A program made the translations under genes and the position numbers. From DALYLB01 sp033763135 (GTDB lineage Bacteria > Acidobacteriota > Blastocatellia > RBC074), in the NCBI GenBank assembly GCA_033763135.1, contig JANRKY010000355.1, positions 1-28,028 of the forward strand: DNA of 28,028 nucleotides. Direction: 5' to 3'. Under the pieces are notes generated by a model that saw only the letters and a program-made list of their open reading frames with translations, was not told the DNA's origin and made no database searches. This document shows, piece after piece, positions 18,594 through 25,930 of this stretch (position 1 is the stretch's first letter; each line of letters opens with the position of its first letter).

Positions 18594-18931
18594 GTTGCCT
18601 CCACTGAATTGTCGGTTTTGTTCTTGAGGCCGGCATCTCTTTCGGCCCTCTTTCGGCATTTCGGGCGCACGCCGGCTGCGAAACCAAACGATTAACCGGA
18701 ATCGGATGTTTCCGGAAACTCCGCCTCCTTGAATAAGACGTGCACGACACATTATAGTTCCAGTGTACCGTGTCAGGGGCAAGGTCAGGACGAGCATAAT
18801 AATATTCGCAACCAAACGCGTCAGGAGAGAGTCTACCGTCTCAAGACAAATGGCAGGCAGTAGGCAGATGGTCAACTTCGTTCGTCCTTGTTGGGAGACC
18901 TGGCAAGCGTTCAAATGCCGATGAAATCACT
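18594..18931. promoter_or_regulatory. Divergent regulatory region between ankyrin and propeller 2 genes
   Basis: This 338-base gap separates divergently transcribed genes and has no credible coding. On the minus strand a perfect TATAAT lies at 18756-18751, about 160 bases before the ankyrin ATG, without a well-spaced -35. On the plus strand TTGAAT (from 18730) and TATAGT are 18 bases apart and overlap the same spot, so two face-to-face promoters may compete. A perfect 12-bp palindrome, GTTTCCGGAAAC, lies at 18708-18719 and extends with a bulge to CGGA/TCCG; it could be an operator. Confidence 0.5.
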
Positions 18932-21217
18932 ATGAAAAATTGGATCCAGCAGGTCGCACTCTTCCTCCTGGTCAGCGTTGTGGTTGTGATGCTGACCTCG
19001 TATCGTGAAAGTTCCGCGCAATCGCCCGCGCGCGCCAAATCGGGCAGCGATTGGGCCGACTGGCGCGGTCCCACGCGGGACGGCCAGTCGTACGAAAAGC
19101 AGTTGCCGGAAAAGTGGTCGCCGCAGGGAGACAATCTCCTCTGGAAGGCGCCGTACGGCGGGCGCTCCGCGCCGATCGTGATGAATGGCCGGGTCTTCGT
19201 CTTCAACAGTACGGGCGAGGGCGAGACGCTGCAGGAGCGGGTGATGGCGCTCGACGCCGAGACGGGGAAGGTCGCCTGGGAATACAAGTTCAACGTCTAT
19301 TCGACGGACGTGCCGCCGCGCCGGGTGGCGTGGTCTTCGCCGACGGGCGATCCGTCGACGGGCAATGTCTATGCATTCGGCGCCTGCAACGATCTGGTGG
19401 CGCTCTCGTTCGACGGAAAGCCGCTCTGGACGCGCTCGCTGACCGATGAGTTCGGGGCGTGGACGACGCACGGCGGACGCACGGTCTCGCCGATCATCGA
19501 GGGCGACCTCGTCATCGTCAGCACGGTGACCGACCAGTTCGCCGATCTGGCGATGCGCCGCCATCGGTATTACGCGTTCAACAAACTGACCGGCGAAGCC
19601 GTGTGGATCAGCACGCCGGGTGGACGTCCGTACGACACGACCTATTCGACGCCAGTCGTCGCCACGACCGACGGCGCGCGCGTCCTGATCGCGGGCGGCG
19701 GAGACGGCTCGGTCTCGGCCGTCAAGGTCGCCACCGGAGAGCCGGTGTGGACCTACCCGGTCTCCAAGCGCGGCGTCAACCCGGGCGTCGTCGTCAAGAA
19801 CGGCATCGCCTATGTCTCGCATCAGGAAGAGAACATCGATGTCAACGAGATGGGATTGCTGGCCGCCGTCGACATCTCGGCCAAGGGAACGATCAACAAG
19901 ACCGCCAACGCCGACAAGGTCAAATACGCCATCCAGAATTTTCAGCTCGGTCCGGCCTCGCCCGTGATCGACGGAAATCTGATCTATTTCGTGGATGCGG
20001 GCGCGAACCTCTTCGCCTTCGACACCGCGAACGGAAAAAAGGTCTGGGAACAGAATCTGGGGACGATCCAGAAGGCGTCGCCGGTCTTTGCCGACGGAAA
20101 GATCTATGTCGGCACCGAGAACGGGACCTTCTATATTCTCAAGCCGACGCCGACCGGCTGTCAGATTCTGGACAAGGACGAGCTCGAACCGATGGCCAAG
20201 CAGGAGCTCAAGACCGAGGCCGGCGACGAGGCCATCGCCGCCAATGAACAGATCATCGGCGGCGTCGCCGTTTCGCGCGGCCGGATCTATCTGGTCTCGA
20301 CCAAACACATCTATGCCATCGGCAAGAAGAAGGGCGCGGCCCTGCCCGCTCTGCCCGAGAAGAGCGATCCGGCCCCGGCCGGCGCCGCCGTGGCGCACGT
20401 CCAGGTCGTTCCGGTCGATGCCGTCGTCAAGCCCGGCGAAAGCGTCAAGCTCAAGGTCAATCTCTTCGACGATCGCGGCCGATTCATCCGCACCGAGCCG
20501 AATGCGACCATCGCCCTCGCCGGCTTGAAGGGGACGGTCGCCAACGGACAATTCACCGCGCCCGCCGAAAATGTCGCACAGGCCGGCATGCTCAAGGCCA
20601 CGGTCGGAAACGTCACCGGAACCGCGCGCTTCCGCGTCATTCCCAAAATGCCCTATGCCGAGGACTTCTCCGCTCTTCCCGTCGACAAGGCCCCGCCCAC
20701 GTGGCTCAACACCGACGGCAAATATCTGGTTCGCGAAGTCGAGGGCAACAAGATTCTGGTCAAGAAGGCCGATATGGGAATCTTCAAGCGGTCCCGCTCG
20801 ATCTTCGGATCGGTCGAGACGGCGAACTACACCATCGAAGCCGATGTCCAGGCCGTCGAAAAGCGCCGCCAGATGGGCGACGCCGGCGTCGTCGCGCAGC
20901 GCTACGAACTCGTCCTCTTCGGCAACGTCCAGAAACTCGAACTCCGGTCCTGGCAGATCGAACCGAAACGCTCTTTCAGCAAGCCCTTTGCCTGGAAGGC
21001 CAATACCTGGTACCGCCTGAAACTCGAAGTGCAGACTCTGCCCGGCGGCAAGACCCGGGCGCGCGGCAAGGCGTGGCCCGCCGCCGAACCCGAACCCGCC
21101 GCCTGGTCCCTTGAATGGACCGATCCCGTCGGCAATACTCACGGGGGCGCCGGCATCTTCGCCGACAACGCCAACGAGGTCTTCTTCGATAACATCAAGG
21201 TGATGCCGAACAAGTAA
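18932..21217 (+). CDS. Secreted PQQ-like propeller with Ig-like and LamG-like C-terminal domains (propeller 2)
   Basis: A 761-residue protein. It has a signal peptide (about 1-30) and a mature start DWADWRG, then a propeller of several blades (about 40-470) with ALDAETGKVAWEYK and AFDTANGKKVWEQ strands. An Ig/BIG-like domain follows at about 487-570 (VVKPGESVKLKVNLFDDRG). The last domain (about 575-761) is jelly-roll-like and similar to the LamG/3-keto-disaccharide hydrolase fold (YAEDFSALP, NTWYRLKLEV, VFFDNIKV). That layout suggests glycan or polymer binding at the cell surface; no catalytic residues are evident. The ATG at 18932 has no clear Shine-Dalgarno site, but the signal peptide fixes the start. 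The toxin-antitoxin pair begins nine bases after its stop. Confidence 0.83.
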   Translation: MKNWIQQVALFLLVSVVVVMLTSYRESSAQSPARAKSGSDWADWRGPTRDGQSYEKQLPEKWSPQGDNLLWKAPYGGRSAPIVMNGRVFVFNSTGEGETLQERVMALDAETGKVAWEYKFNVYSTDVPPRRVAWSSPTGDPSTGNVYAFGACNDLVALSFDGKPLWTRSLTDEFGAWTTHGGRTVSPIIEGDLVIVSTVTDQFADLAMRRHRYYAFNKLTGEAVWISTPGGRPYDTTYSTPVVATTDGARVLIAGGGDGSVSAVKVATGEPVWTYPVSKRGVNPGVVVKNGIAYVSHQEENIDVNEMGLLAAVDISAKGTINKTANADKVKYAIQNFQLGPASPVIDGNLIYFVDAGANLFAFDTANGKKVWEQNLGTIQKASPVFADGKIYVGTENGTFYILKPTPTGCQILDKDELEPMAKQELKTEAGDEAIAANEQIIGGVAVSRGRIYLVSTKHIYAIGKKKGAALPALPEKSDPAPAGAAVAHVQVVPVDAVVKPGESVKLKVNLFDDRGRFIRTEPNATIALAGLKGTVANGQFTAPAENVAQAGMLKATVGNVTGTARFRVIPKMPYAEDFSALPVDKAPPTWLNTDGKYLVREVEGNKILVKKADMGIFKRSRSIFGSVETANYTIEADVQAVEKRRQMGDAGVVAQRYELVLFGNVQKLELRSWQIEPKRSFSKPFAWKANTWYRLKLEVQTLPGGKTRARGKAWPAAEPEPAAWSLEWTDPVGNTHGGAGIFADNANEVFFDNIKVMPNK

Positions 21218-21226
21218 TGTGTCGTT

Positions 21227-21538
21227 ATGCCTGTAGAAACCAAGCAAGAAGTTTTAACGCTCCTTGATCGCCATAAAACGGAGCTTCAGGACTCCGGGGT
21301 CGCCCGCCTCGGTTTGTTCGGCTCGTTTGTGCGAAATGAGCAACGGCCGGGAAGCGATGTCGACCTCTTGATTGAGTTTATTCCCGGCCGAAAAAACTTC
21401 GATAATCTGATTCGGGTGGGAGATTATCTGGAATCTCTCTTTTCACGCCGTGTTGAGTTGGTGACGCCAGAGGCGTTGAGTCCGTATCTTCGCCCCCATA
21501 TTGCTAAAGAGGTCGAATATGTCCTTATCGGTGATTGA
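21227..21538 (+). CDS. mntA: MntA-type nucleotidyltransferase antitoxin
   Basis: A 103-residue minimal nucleotidyltransferase. The catalytic pattern GS-X10-DxD is complete (G32, S33, D44, D46), inside LFGSFVRNEQRPGSDVDLLIEF. In known MntA-HepT systems this protein transfers AMP to the tyrosine of the HepT active site and so blocks the RNase. Downstream hepT overlaps by 20 bases, typical of such pairs. The DNA is visibly richer in A and T than the genes on both sides, which suggests recent acquisition. It starts nine bases after the propeller 2 stop without a good ribosome binding site, so it may be read through from that gene. Family assignment is secure; function as an antitoxin is inferred. 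Confidence 0.9.
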   Translation: MPVETKQEVLTLLDRHKTELQDSGVARLGLFGSFVRNEQRPGSDVDLLIEFIPGRKNFDNLIRVGDYLESLFSRRVELVTPEALSPYLRPHIAKEVEYVLIGD

Positions 21539-21866
21539 GTATTTGAGGCATATTCAGGATGAGGCGGAGTTTATCGTCAGAACGATTGTAAATGTCGATG
21601 GCGGGCAATTTCAGACGGATGAGATGTTGCAGAGAGCGTGGGTTCGCAGCCTCGAAGTGATTGGTGAGGCGGCCAAGCGAGTTCCGGAAGAATTTCGAAG
21701 CAGATATCCCCAGGTGGACTGGCGGGGCATGGCTGGAATGCGGGATCGGCTGATTCACGATTACTTCGGCGTCGACTACGAAATCGTTTGGGATGTCTTG
21801 GTGAATAAAATTCCTGCGCTCGCGGTCGACATGAAAAAGATTATCGAGATAGAGGATCGGGCATAA
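21519..21866 (+). CDS. hepT: HepT-family HEPN RNase toxin
   Basis: A 115-residue all-alpha HEPN protein with the intact RX4HXY motif as RDRLIHDY (R75, H80, Y82). Known HepT toxins cleave RNA, and Y82 is the position AMPylated by MntA. The length fits the family (about 110-140). The start is the ATG at 21519 with AGAGG upstream; it overlaps the end of mntA by 20 bases, so synthesis is probably coupled. An in-frame TTG at 21501 is less likely. With all motifs complete the pair looks functional. The 164 bases after it hold no gene. Confidence 0.92.
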   Translation: MSLSVIEYLRHIQDEAEFIVRTIVNVDGGQFQTDEMLQRAWVRSLEVIGEAAKRVPEEFRSRYPQVDWRGMAGMRDRLIHDYFGVDYEIVWDVLVNKIPALAVDMKKIIEIEDRA

Positions 21867-21987
21867 TCGGAAAGATCCAGATTGGTGACAGGGCGCTTCG
21901 CGGTTCTGTCTGTGGAAAAAACAAGAGCATTGGCGGCGTGATCTGGTTCAGGTCCGTTGTCCCGTTGATTGGCTGATATTGTAAGCG

Positions 21988-22009
21988 GCGCAACCTGGAA
22001 CGGTTGCGC
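21988..22009 (+). promoter_or_regulatory. Leader hairpin before propeller 3
   Basis: GCGCAACC and GGTTGCGC form a perfect 8-bp stem with a six-base loop. It ends 21 bases before the ATG at 22031 and just upstream of the AGGAG ribosome binding site. It could stabilise the mRNA or bind a protein; no T-tract follows, so it is not a standard terminator. Confidence 0.5.
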
Positions 22010-22030
22010 AACTCTTTCCCAGGAGATTGT

Positions 22031-23506
22031 ATGAAGTCACGCACGTCGAGATCGTTCGTTTTGTTGAGCCTTTTCATTGCCGGGCTGGCGATTGCGTCGC
22101 AATTCGTGTCGGCCTCGGATCCCGGCGGCGGGGACTGGCCGATGTGGGGCGGGACGCCGGACCGGAATATGTCGTCGAATATGAAGGGGCTGCCCGATTC
22201 CTGGAATGTCGAGAAGAAGACCAACGTCAAGTGGGTCGCGGCGATCGGGTCGCAGAGCTACGGAAATCCGGTGGTTGCGGGAGGCACGGTCTTTCTCGGA
22301 ACGAACAACGAGGGGCTGCGCGATCCGAAACAGGGCGGCGATCGTGGCGTTCTGATGGCGTTCGACGAAAAGACGGGCGAGTTTCTCTGGCAGATGACGC
22401 ACGAGAAGCTCTCGGCGGGCCGCGTCAACGACTGGCCGTATCAGGGTGTCTGCTCCTCGCCGGCCGTCGAGGGCGACCGGGTCTATTACGTCTCGAACCG
22501 GGGCGAGTTGCTCTCCGTCGACGCCAGGGGCTTCCGCGACGACGAGAACGACGGACCGGTGACCGACGAGAAATTCAAGGGCAAGTTCGACGGCGACGTC
22601 GTCTGGAAATTCGACATGATCGAGGAGGTCGGCGCCCATCCGCACAACATGGCGAACTCTTCGCCCGTGATCTGGGGAGATCTGATTTACGTCAGCACCT
22701 CGAACGGACAGGACGAAAGCCACGTCAACATTCCTTCGCCCAAGGCGCCCGCGATCATCGCCGTCAACAAGAAGACCGGCAAGCTTGCCTGGGAAGCCAA
22801 CAATGTGTTCGACAAGATTCTGCATGGGCAGTGGTCTTCGCCCGCGATCGGCAAACTCGGCGGCGTGGACCAGGTCGTGATCGGCGAGGGCGACGGCTGG
22901 GTCCGCGGCTACGACGCGACGAGCGGCAAGAAGCTCTGGGAGTTCGACACCAATCCCAAGGATTCGGTCTGGCCGAAGACCCGCAATGAGCTGATTGCGA
23001 CGCCGGTGATCTATGACAACAAGATCTATATCGCCAACGGCCAGGATCCGGAGCACGGCGAGGGCGTGGGCCATCTCTATTGCATCGATCCGACCAAGCG
23101 CGGCGACATTACCAAGGACGGGCTGGTCTGGCACTTCGACAAGATCCGGCGGACGGTCTCGACCGCGGCGATTCACGACGGGCTGCTCTATTATCCGGAC
23201 TTCAGCGGGTTTCTGCACTGCATCGACGCGAAGACGGGCAAGGAACTCTGGCAGCACGATATGTTCGCGGCCATCTGGGGATCGGCGCTGGTGGCCGATG
23301 GCAAGGTCTATCTGGGAGATGAGGATGGAGACATCGTCGTCATGGCGGCCGGCAGAGAGAAGAAGCTGATCGGCGAGATGAACATGGGCAGTTCGGTCTA
23401 TTCGACGCCGGTGCCGGCGAACGGCGCGCTTCTCGTCATGAACCGCAATCAGATCTATTCGCTGGCGGTCGGCGGGGCGCCGGCCGCGCCCAAGGCCGGG
23501 CAATAA
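22031..23506 (+). CDS. Secreted PQQ-like beta-propeller protein (propeller 3)
   Basis: A 491-residue protein with a signal peptide (MKSRTSRSFVLLSLFIAGLAIA, cut near SAS) and the mature start DWPMWGGTPDRN. The blades follow the PQQ-like pattern (AFDEKTGEFLWQM, AVNKKTGKLAWEA, GYDATSGKKLWEF, CIDAKTGKELWQH). Compared with propeller 1 it has longer loops (about 125-205) and resembles PVC/Acidobacteriota propellers described as outer membrane protein assembly factor BamB-like, but no lipobox is seen. No catalytic site is evident. The start is the ATG at 22031, five bases after AGGAG; the open frame reaches back to 22004. The C-terminus is Ala/Pro/Lys-rich, like that of propeller 1 (GGAPAAPKAGQ versus AAAKPKAGK), supporting a common origin. 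Confidence 0.87.
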   Translation: MKSRTSRSFVLLSLFIAGLAIASQFVSASDPGGGDWPMWGGTPDRNMSSNMKGLPDSWNVEKKTNVKWVAAIGSQSYGNPVVAGGTVFLGTNNEGLRDPKQGGDRGVLMAFDEKTGEFLWQMTHEKLSAGRVNDWPYQGVCSSPAVEGDRVYYVSNRGELLSVDARGFRDDENDGPVTDEKFKGKFDGDVVWKFDMIEEVGAHPHNMANSSPVIWGDLIYVSTSNGQDESHVNIPSPKAPAIIAVNKKTGKLAWEANNVFDKILHGQWSSPAIGKLGGVDQVVIGEGDGWVRGYDATSGKKLWEFDTNPKDSVWPKTRNELIATPVIYDNKIYIANGQDPEHGEGVGHLYCIDPTKRGDITKDGLVWHFDKIRRTVSTAAIHDGLLYYPDFSGFLHCIDAKTGKELWQHDMFAAIWGSALVADGKVYLGDEDGDIVVMAAGREKKLIGEMNMGSSVYSTPVPANGALLVMNRNQIYSLAVGGAPAAPKAGQ

Positions 23507-23526
23507 GCGCAACGGGAATCGAGTCT

Positions 23527-23580
23527 CCGAGACGCGGATGTTGGGGAGGGCACGCAACCTCCGTATCATCCGCGTTTCGG
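23527..23580. terminator. Long hairpin between propeller 3 and the DUF3052 gene
   Basis: Arms CCGAGACGCGGATG (23527-23540) and CATCCGCGTTTCGG (23567-23580) pair with one G-U. An inner GGAGG/CCTCC stem closes an eight-base loop. No T-tract follows, and the GAGAGG ribosome binding site of the next gene lies just outside the stem. It could attenuate readthrough or protect the 3' end of the propeller mRNA. Confidence 0.6.
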
Positions 23581-23594
23581 TTTGAGAGGACGTC

Positions 23595-24374
23595 ATGTCG
23601 CGAATTCGATTGATTCATTGGGATGCCGAGGAGGCCGCGCCGCGAATCGAGACGCTGCGTGCCGCCGGATATGAGGTCGAGTATGGAGATTTGAACGGCG
23701 ATGCGTATCGCGCGCTCCGATTCAATCCGCCGGCGGCCTTCGTCATCGACCTGTCCCGGCTGCCGTCGCACGGGCGCGATGTGGCGGCCGGGCTTCGCGG
23801 ATACAAGAACACGCGCGCGATCCCGCTGGTCTTTGTCGAGGGAGAGCCCGAGAAAGTCGAACGCATTCGCCGGCTGCTGCCCGACGCCACCTATACGACC
23901 TGGCGCAAGATTCGCGCGTCGATCAAGACGGCCATCGACAAGGCGCCGGAAGCTCCGATCGTTCCCGATTCGAACCTCGCGGGCTATTCCGGGACGCCGC
24001 TGCCGAAGAAACTGGGGATCAAGGAGAATGCGACCGTCGCGTTGATCAATGCTCCCAAGGATTTTGAGGCGACGCTCGGCGAACTGCCGGCCGGCGTCAA
24101 GTTCAAGAAACAGCCGACCGGGCAGCCTGACCTGATCCTCTGGTTCGTGCGCATGCGCGCGGAACTGGAAGGCCGCATTCAGGAGATGCACAAATTGACG
24201 GGCGCCGGCGCAATCTGGATCGCCTGGCCGAAACAGGCGTCGGGGCTCGCCAGCGATGTCACCCAGAATCTCGTGCGGGAGACGGGGCTGGCCGCCGGGC
24301 TTGTCGATTACAAGGTCTGCGCGATCGACGCCGTCTGGTCCGGGCTGAAGTTCGCGCAGCGCAAGGCGAAGTGA
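23595..24374 (+). CDS. Pseudo-receiver fused to a DUF3052 domain
   Basis: A 259-residue cytoplasmic protein. Residues 1-120 resemble a response-regulator receiver: D10 and E12 sit where the acidic pair would be, and D52 (FVIDLSRLPS) fits the phospho-acceptor. The conserved Thr/Ser and Lys are missing, so phosphorylation is doubtful. Residues 129-259 match DUF3052, with AGYSGTPLPKKLGI, AIWIAWPKQASG and VDYKVCAIDAVWSGLKF. DUF3052 normally stands alone and has no known reaction. The start is the ATG at 23595 with GAGAGG upstream. The next gene follows after six bases, so the two are probably co-transcribed. I infer a regulatory or ligand-binding role, with low certainty. Confidence 0.8.
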   Translation: MSRIRLIHWDAEEAAPRIETLRAAGYEVEYGDLNGDAYRALRFNPPAAFVIDLSRLPSHGRDVAAGLRGYKNTRAIPLVFVEGEPEKVERIRRLLPDATYTTWRKIRASIKTAIDKAPEAPIVPDSNLAGYSGTPLPKKLGIKENATVALINAPKDFEATLGELPAGVKFKKQPTGQPDLILWFVRMRAELEGRIQEMHKLTGAGAIWIAWPKQASGLASDVTQNLVRETGLAAGLVDYKVCAIDAVWSGLKFAQRKAK

Positions 24375-24380
24375 ACCCGG

Positions 24381-24773
24381 ATGACCGTCTTTTGCACCTA
24401 TTGTTCGGCGGAGAAGGAGACAAGCACGGGACCGCTGCCGGCGCTCGAACGCTATCGCAGCGATCGAATCCGGCGTATCCATCAGGCGGCGCAGTCGGCC
24501 GGATGCGGCTTTCGGATTCTCTCGGGCGAGTATGGGCTGATCGACGGGCAGGCTCCGATCCCGTGGTACGATCATCTGCTCGTTGCGGACGAGGTCCCGG
24601 CCCAGGCCGCTCTCCTCGCCGGGCAGCTTCGCCAGGCCCGCATCTCGCAGCTTCTCTTCTTCACGTTGCCGGTCTCCGTGGATGAAAAGCTGGCGCCCTA
24701 TCACGAGGCGCTGCGGCGCGCCTGCCGGGAGACCGCAACGCCTCTGAGTTTTGTCGAGATCGATTTTGCCTGA
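24381..24773 (+). CDS. Small DUF6884-like protein of unknown function
   Basis: A 130-residue protein. The N-terminal strand with a cysteine pair (FCTYCSAEK, C5 and C8), the helix YRSDRIRRIHQAA and the following FRILSGEYGLID motif (45-55) resemble the DUF6884 family (typical ILSAKYGLL). W62-Y63-D64 follow at the expected place. The biochemical role of this family is not established. It has no signal peptide. Its ATG lies six bases after the DUF3052 gene stop, which supports a shared transcript. The family match is made by eye and is tentative; the gene itself is likely real given its codon use and tight spacing. Confidence 0.6.
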   Translation: MTVFCTYCSAEKETSTGPLPALERYRSDRIRRIHQAAQSAGCGFRILSGEYGLIDGQAPIPWYDHLLVADEVPAQAALLAGQLRQARISQLLFFTLPVSVDEKLAPYHEALRRACRETATPLSFVEIDFA

Positions 24774-24799
24774 CCGAAGGGCGGAGCAGTATTTTTTCT

Positions 24800-25930
24800 A
24801 TGGAAGCTTTTGATTTTCAGGCGCGCACGCGGATGGTGTTCGGCGTCGGCGCCTTTGAACGATTGGGGGATCTCGCGCGCGAGATCGGGTTTCGGCGGAC
24901 ACTGCTCGTGACGGATGCGGGGATGGTCGCGTGCGGCTATGCCGACGAGGCGCGGGCTTCGCTTGCGGCGGCGGGGATCGAGGTCTTTTCCTTCACCGAA
25001 TTCGGGGAGAATCCCGATACCGCCATGGTCGAGGCCGGGCGCGGGTTTGCGGCGGAGCGGGCGATCGATTCGATCGTCGCGCTTGGCGGCGGCAGCTCGA
25101 TGGATTGCGCCAAGGGAATCAATTTTGTGCTGACCAACGGCGGCGCGATGCGCGACTATCTGGGCTACGCGAAGACGACGCGCCCGATGCTGCCGATGAT
25201 CGGCGTCCCGACGACGGCCGGCACGGGAAGCGACGCGCAGAGTTATGCGCTGATCTCCGATGCCGAGACGCACGCCAAGATGGCGTGCGGCGATCCGGGA
25301 GCGGCCTTTCGCATCGCCCTTCTCGATCCGCGGCTGACGGTCACCATGCCGCCCGCGCTGACGGCGCTCAGCGGATATGACGCGATTGCGCACGCGGTCG
25401 AAAGCTATGTGACGAGAAAGGGAACGCTGGTCTCGCAGATGCTCGCGATGCAGGCCTGGCGGCTGCTGCACCCGAATTTCCGGCGGGTGTTGAGCGAGCC
25501 GGCGAACCTGGAGGCCCGCGGCGAGATGCTGCTCGGCTCGTATCTGGCGGGGCTCGCGATCGAGAATTCCATGCTGGGCGCGGCGCACGCCTGCGCCAAT
25601 CCTCTGACCCAACATTTCGGAACGACGCACGGCGCGGCCCTCGGGGTGTTTCTGCCGGCGGTCGTGGCGTGGAATATCGAAGAAGATGGCGGGAGAAGAT
25701 ATCTGCCGCTGGCGGAGAGCGCGCGGTTGCTGACCACGCGCGGTCTGGTCTCTCTGCTCGAAGATCTGGCGATTGCGGGAAAACTCCCGCGCCGCCTGCG
25801 GGAGCTTGGCGTTCGGCCCGCCGATCTGTCGATGCTCGCCGAAGGGGCGGCGACACAATGGACAGGCGGCTTCAATCCGCGAGGGTGGAGCCTGGAAGGA
25901 GCGAAAGAGGTCTATGCAAAAGCGTATTGA
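24800..25930 (+). CDS. Iron-containing alcohol dehydrogenase
   Basis: A 376-residue group III alcohol dehydrogenase of normal length. It has the NAD(P)-binding GGGSSMDCAK segment (97-105), the PTTAGTGSDAQ motif (137-147), and all four metal ligands: D194 and H198 (GYDAIAHAVES), H263 (GAAHACANPLTQ) and H277 (GTTHGAALG). It should oxidise an alcohol or reduce an aldehyde or ketone with NAD(P); the substrate cannot be read from sequence. The start is the ATG at 24800; a GGAG lies about 14 bases upstream across a T-rich stretch, which is poor. The 3' end overlaps the next propeller gene by 17 bases, so the two are translationally linked. Confidence 0.93.
   Translation: MEAFDFQARTRMVFGVGAFERLGDLAREIGFRRTLLVTDAGMVACGYADEARASLAAAGIEVFSFTEFGENPDTAMVEAGRGFAAERAIDSIVALGGGSSMDCAKGINFVLTNGGAMRDYLGYAKTTRPMLPMIGVPTTAGTGSDAQSYALISDAETHAKMACGDPGAAFRIALLDPRLTVTMPPALTALSGYDAIAHAVESYVTRKGTLVSQMLAMQAWRLLHPNFRRVLSEPANLEARGEMLLGSYLAGLAIENSMLGAAHACANPLTQHFGTTHGAALGVFLPAVVAWNIEEDGGRRYLPLAESARLLTTRGLVSLLEDLAIAGKLPRRLRELGVRPADLSMLAEGAATQWTGGFNPRGWSLEGAKEVYAKAY

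Noticed and set aside
18911..21247. Minus-strand open frame of 778 codons opposite propeller 2
   Set aside because: The sense strand encodes a signal peptide, propeller blades, and Ig and LamG-like domains. The antisense product has no recognisable domain and is rich in Asp, Arg and Gly.
22037..23596. Minus-strand open frame of 519 codons opposite propeller 3
   Set aside because: It is an antisense shadow without a start signal or domain, while the sense frame is a clear propeller.
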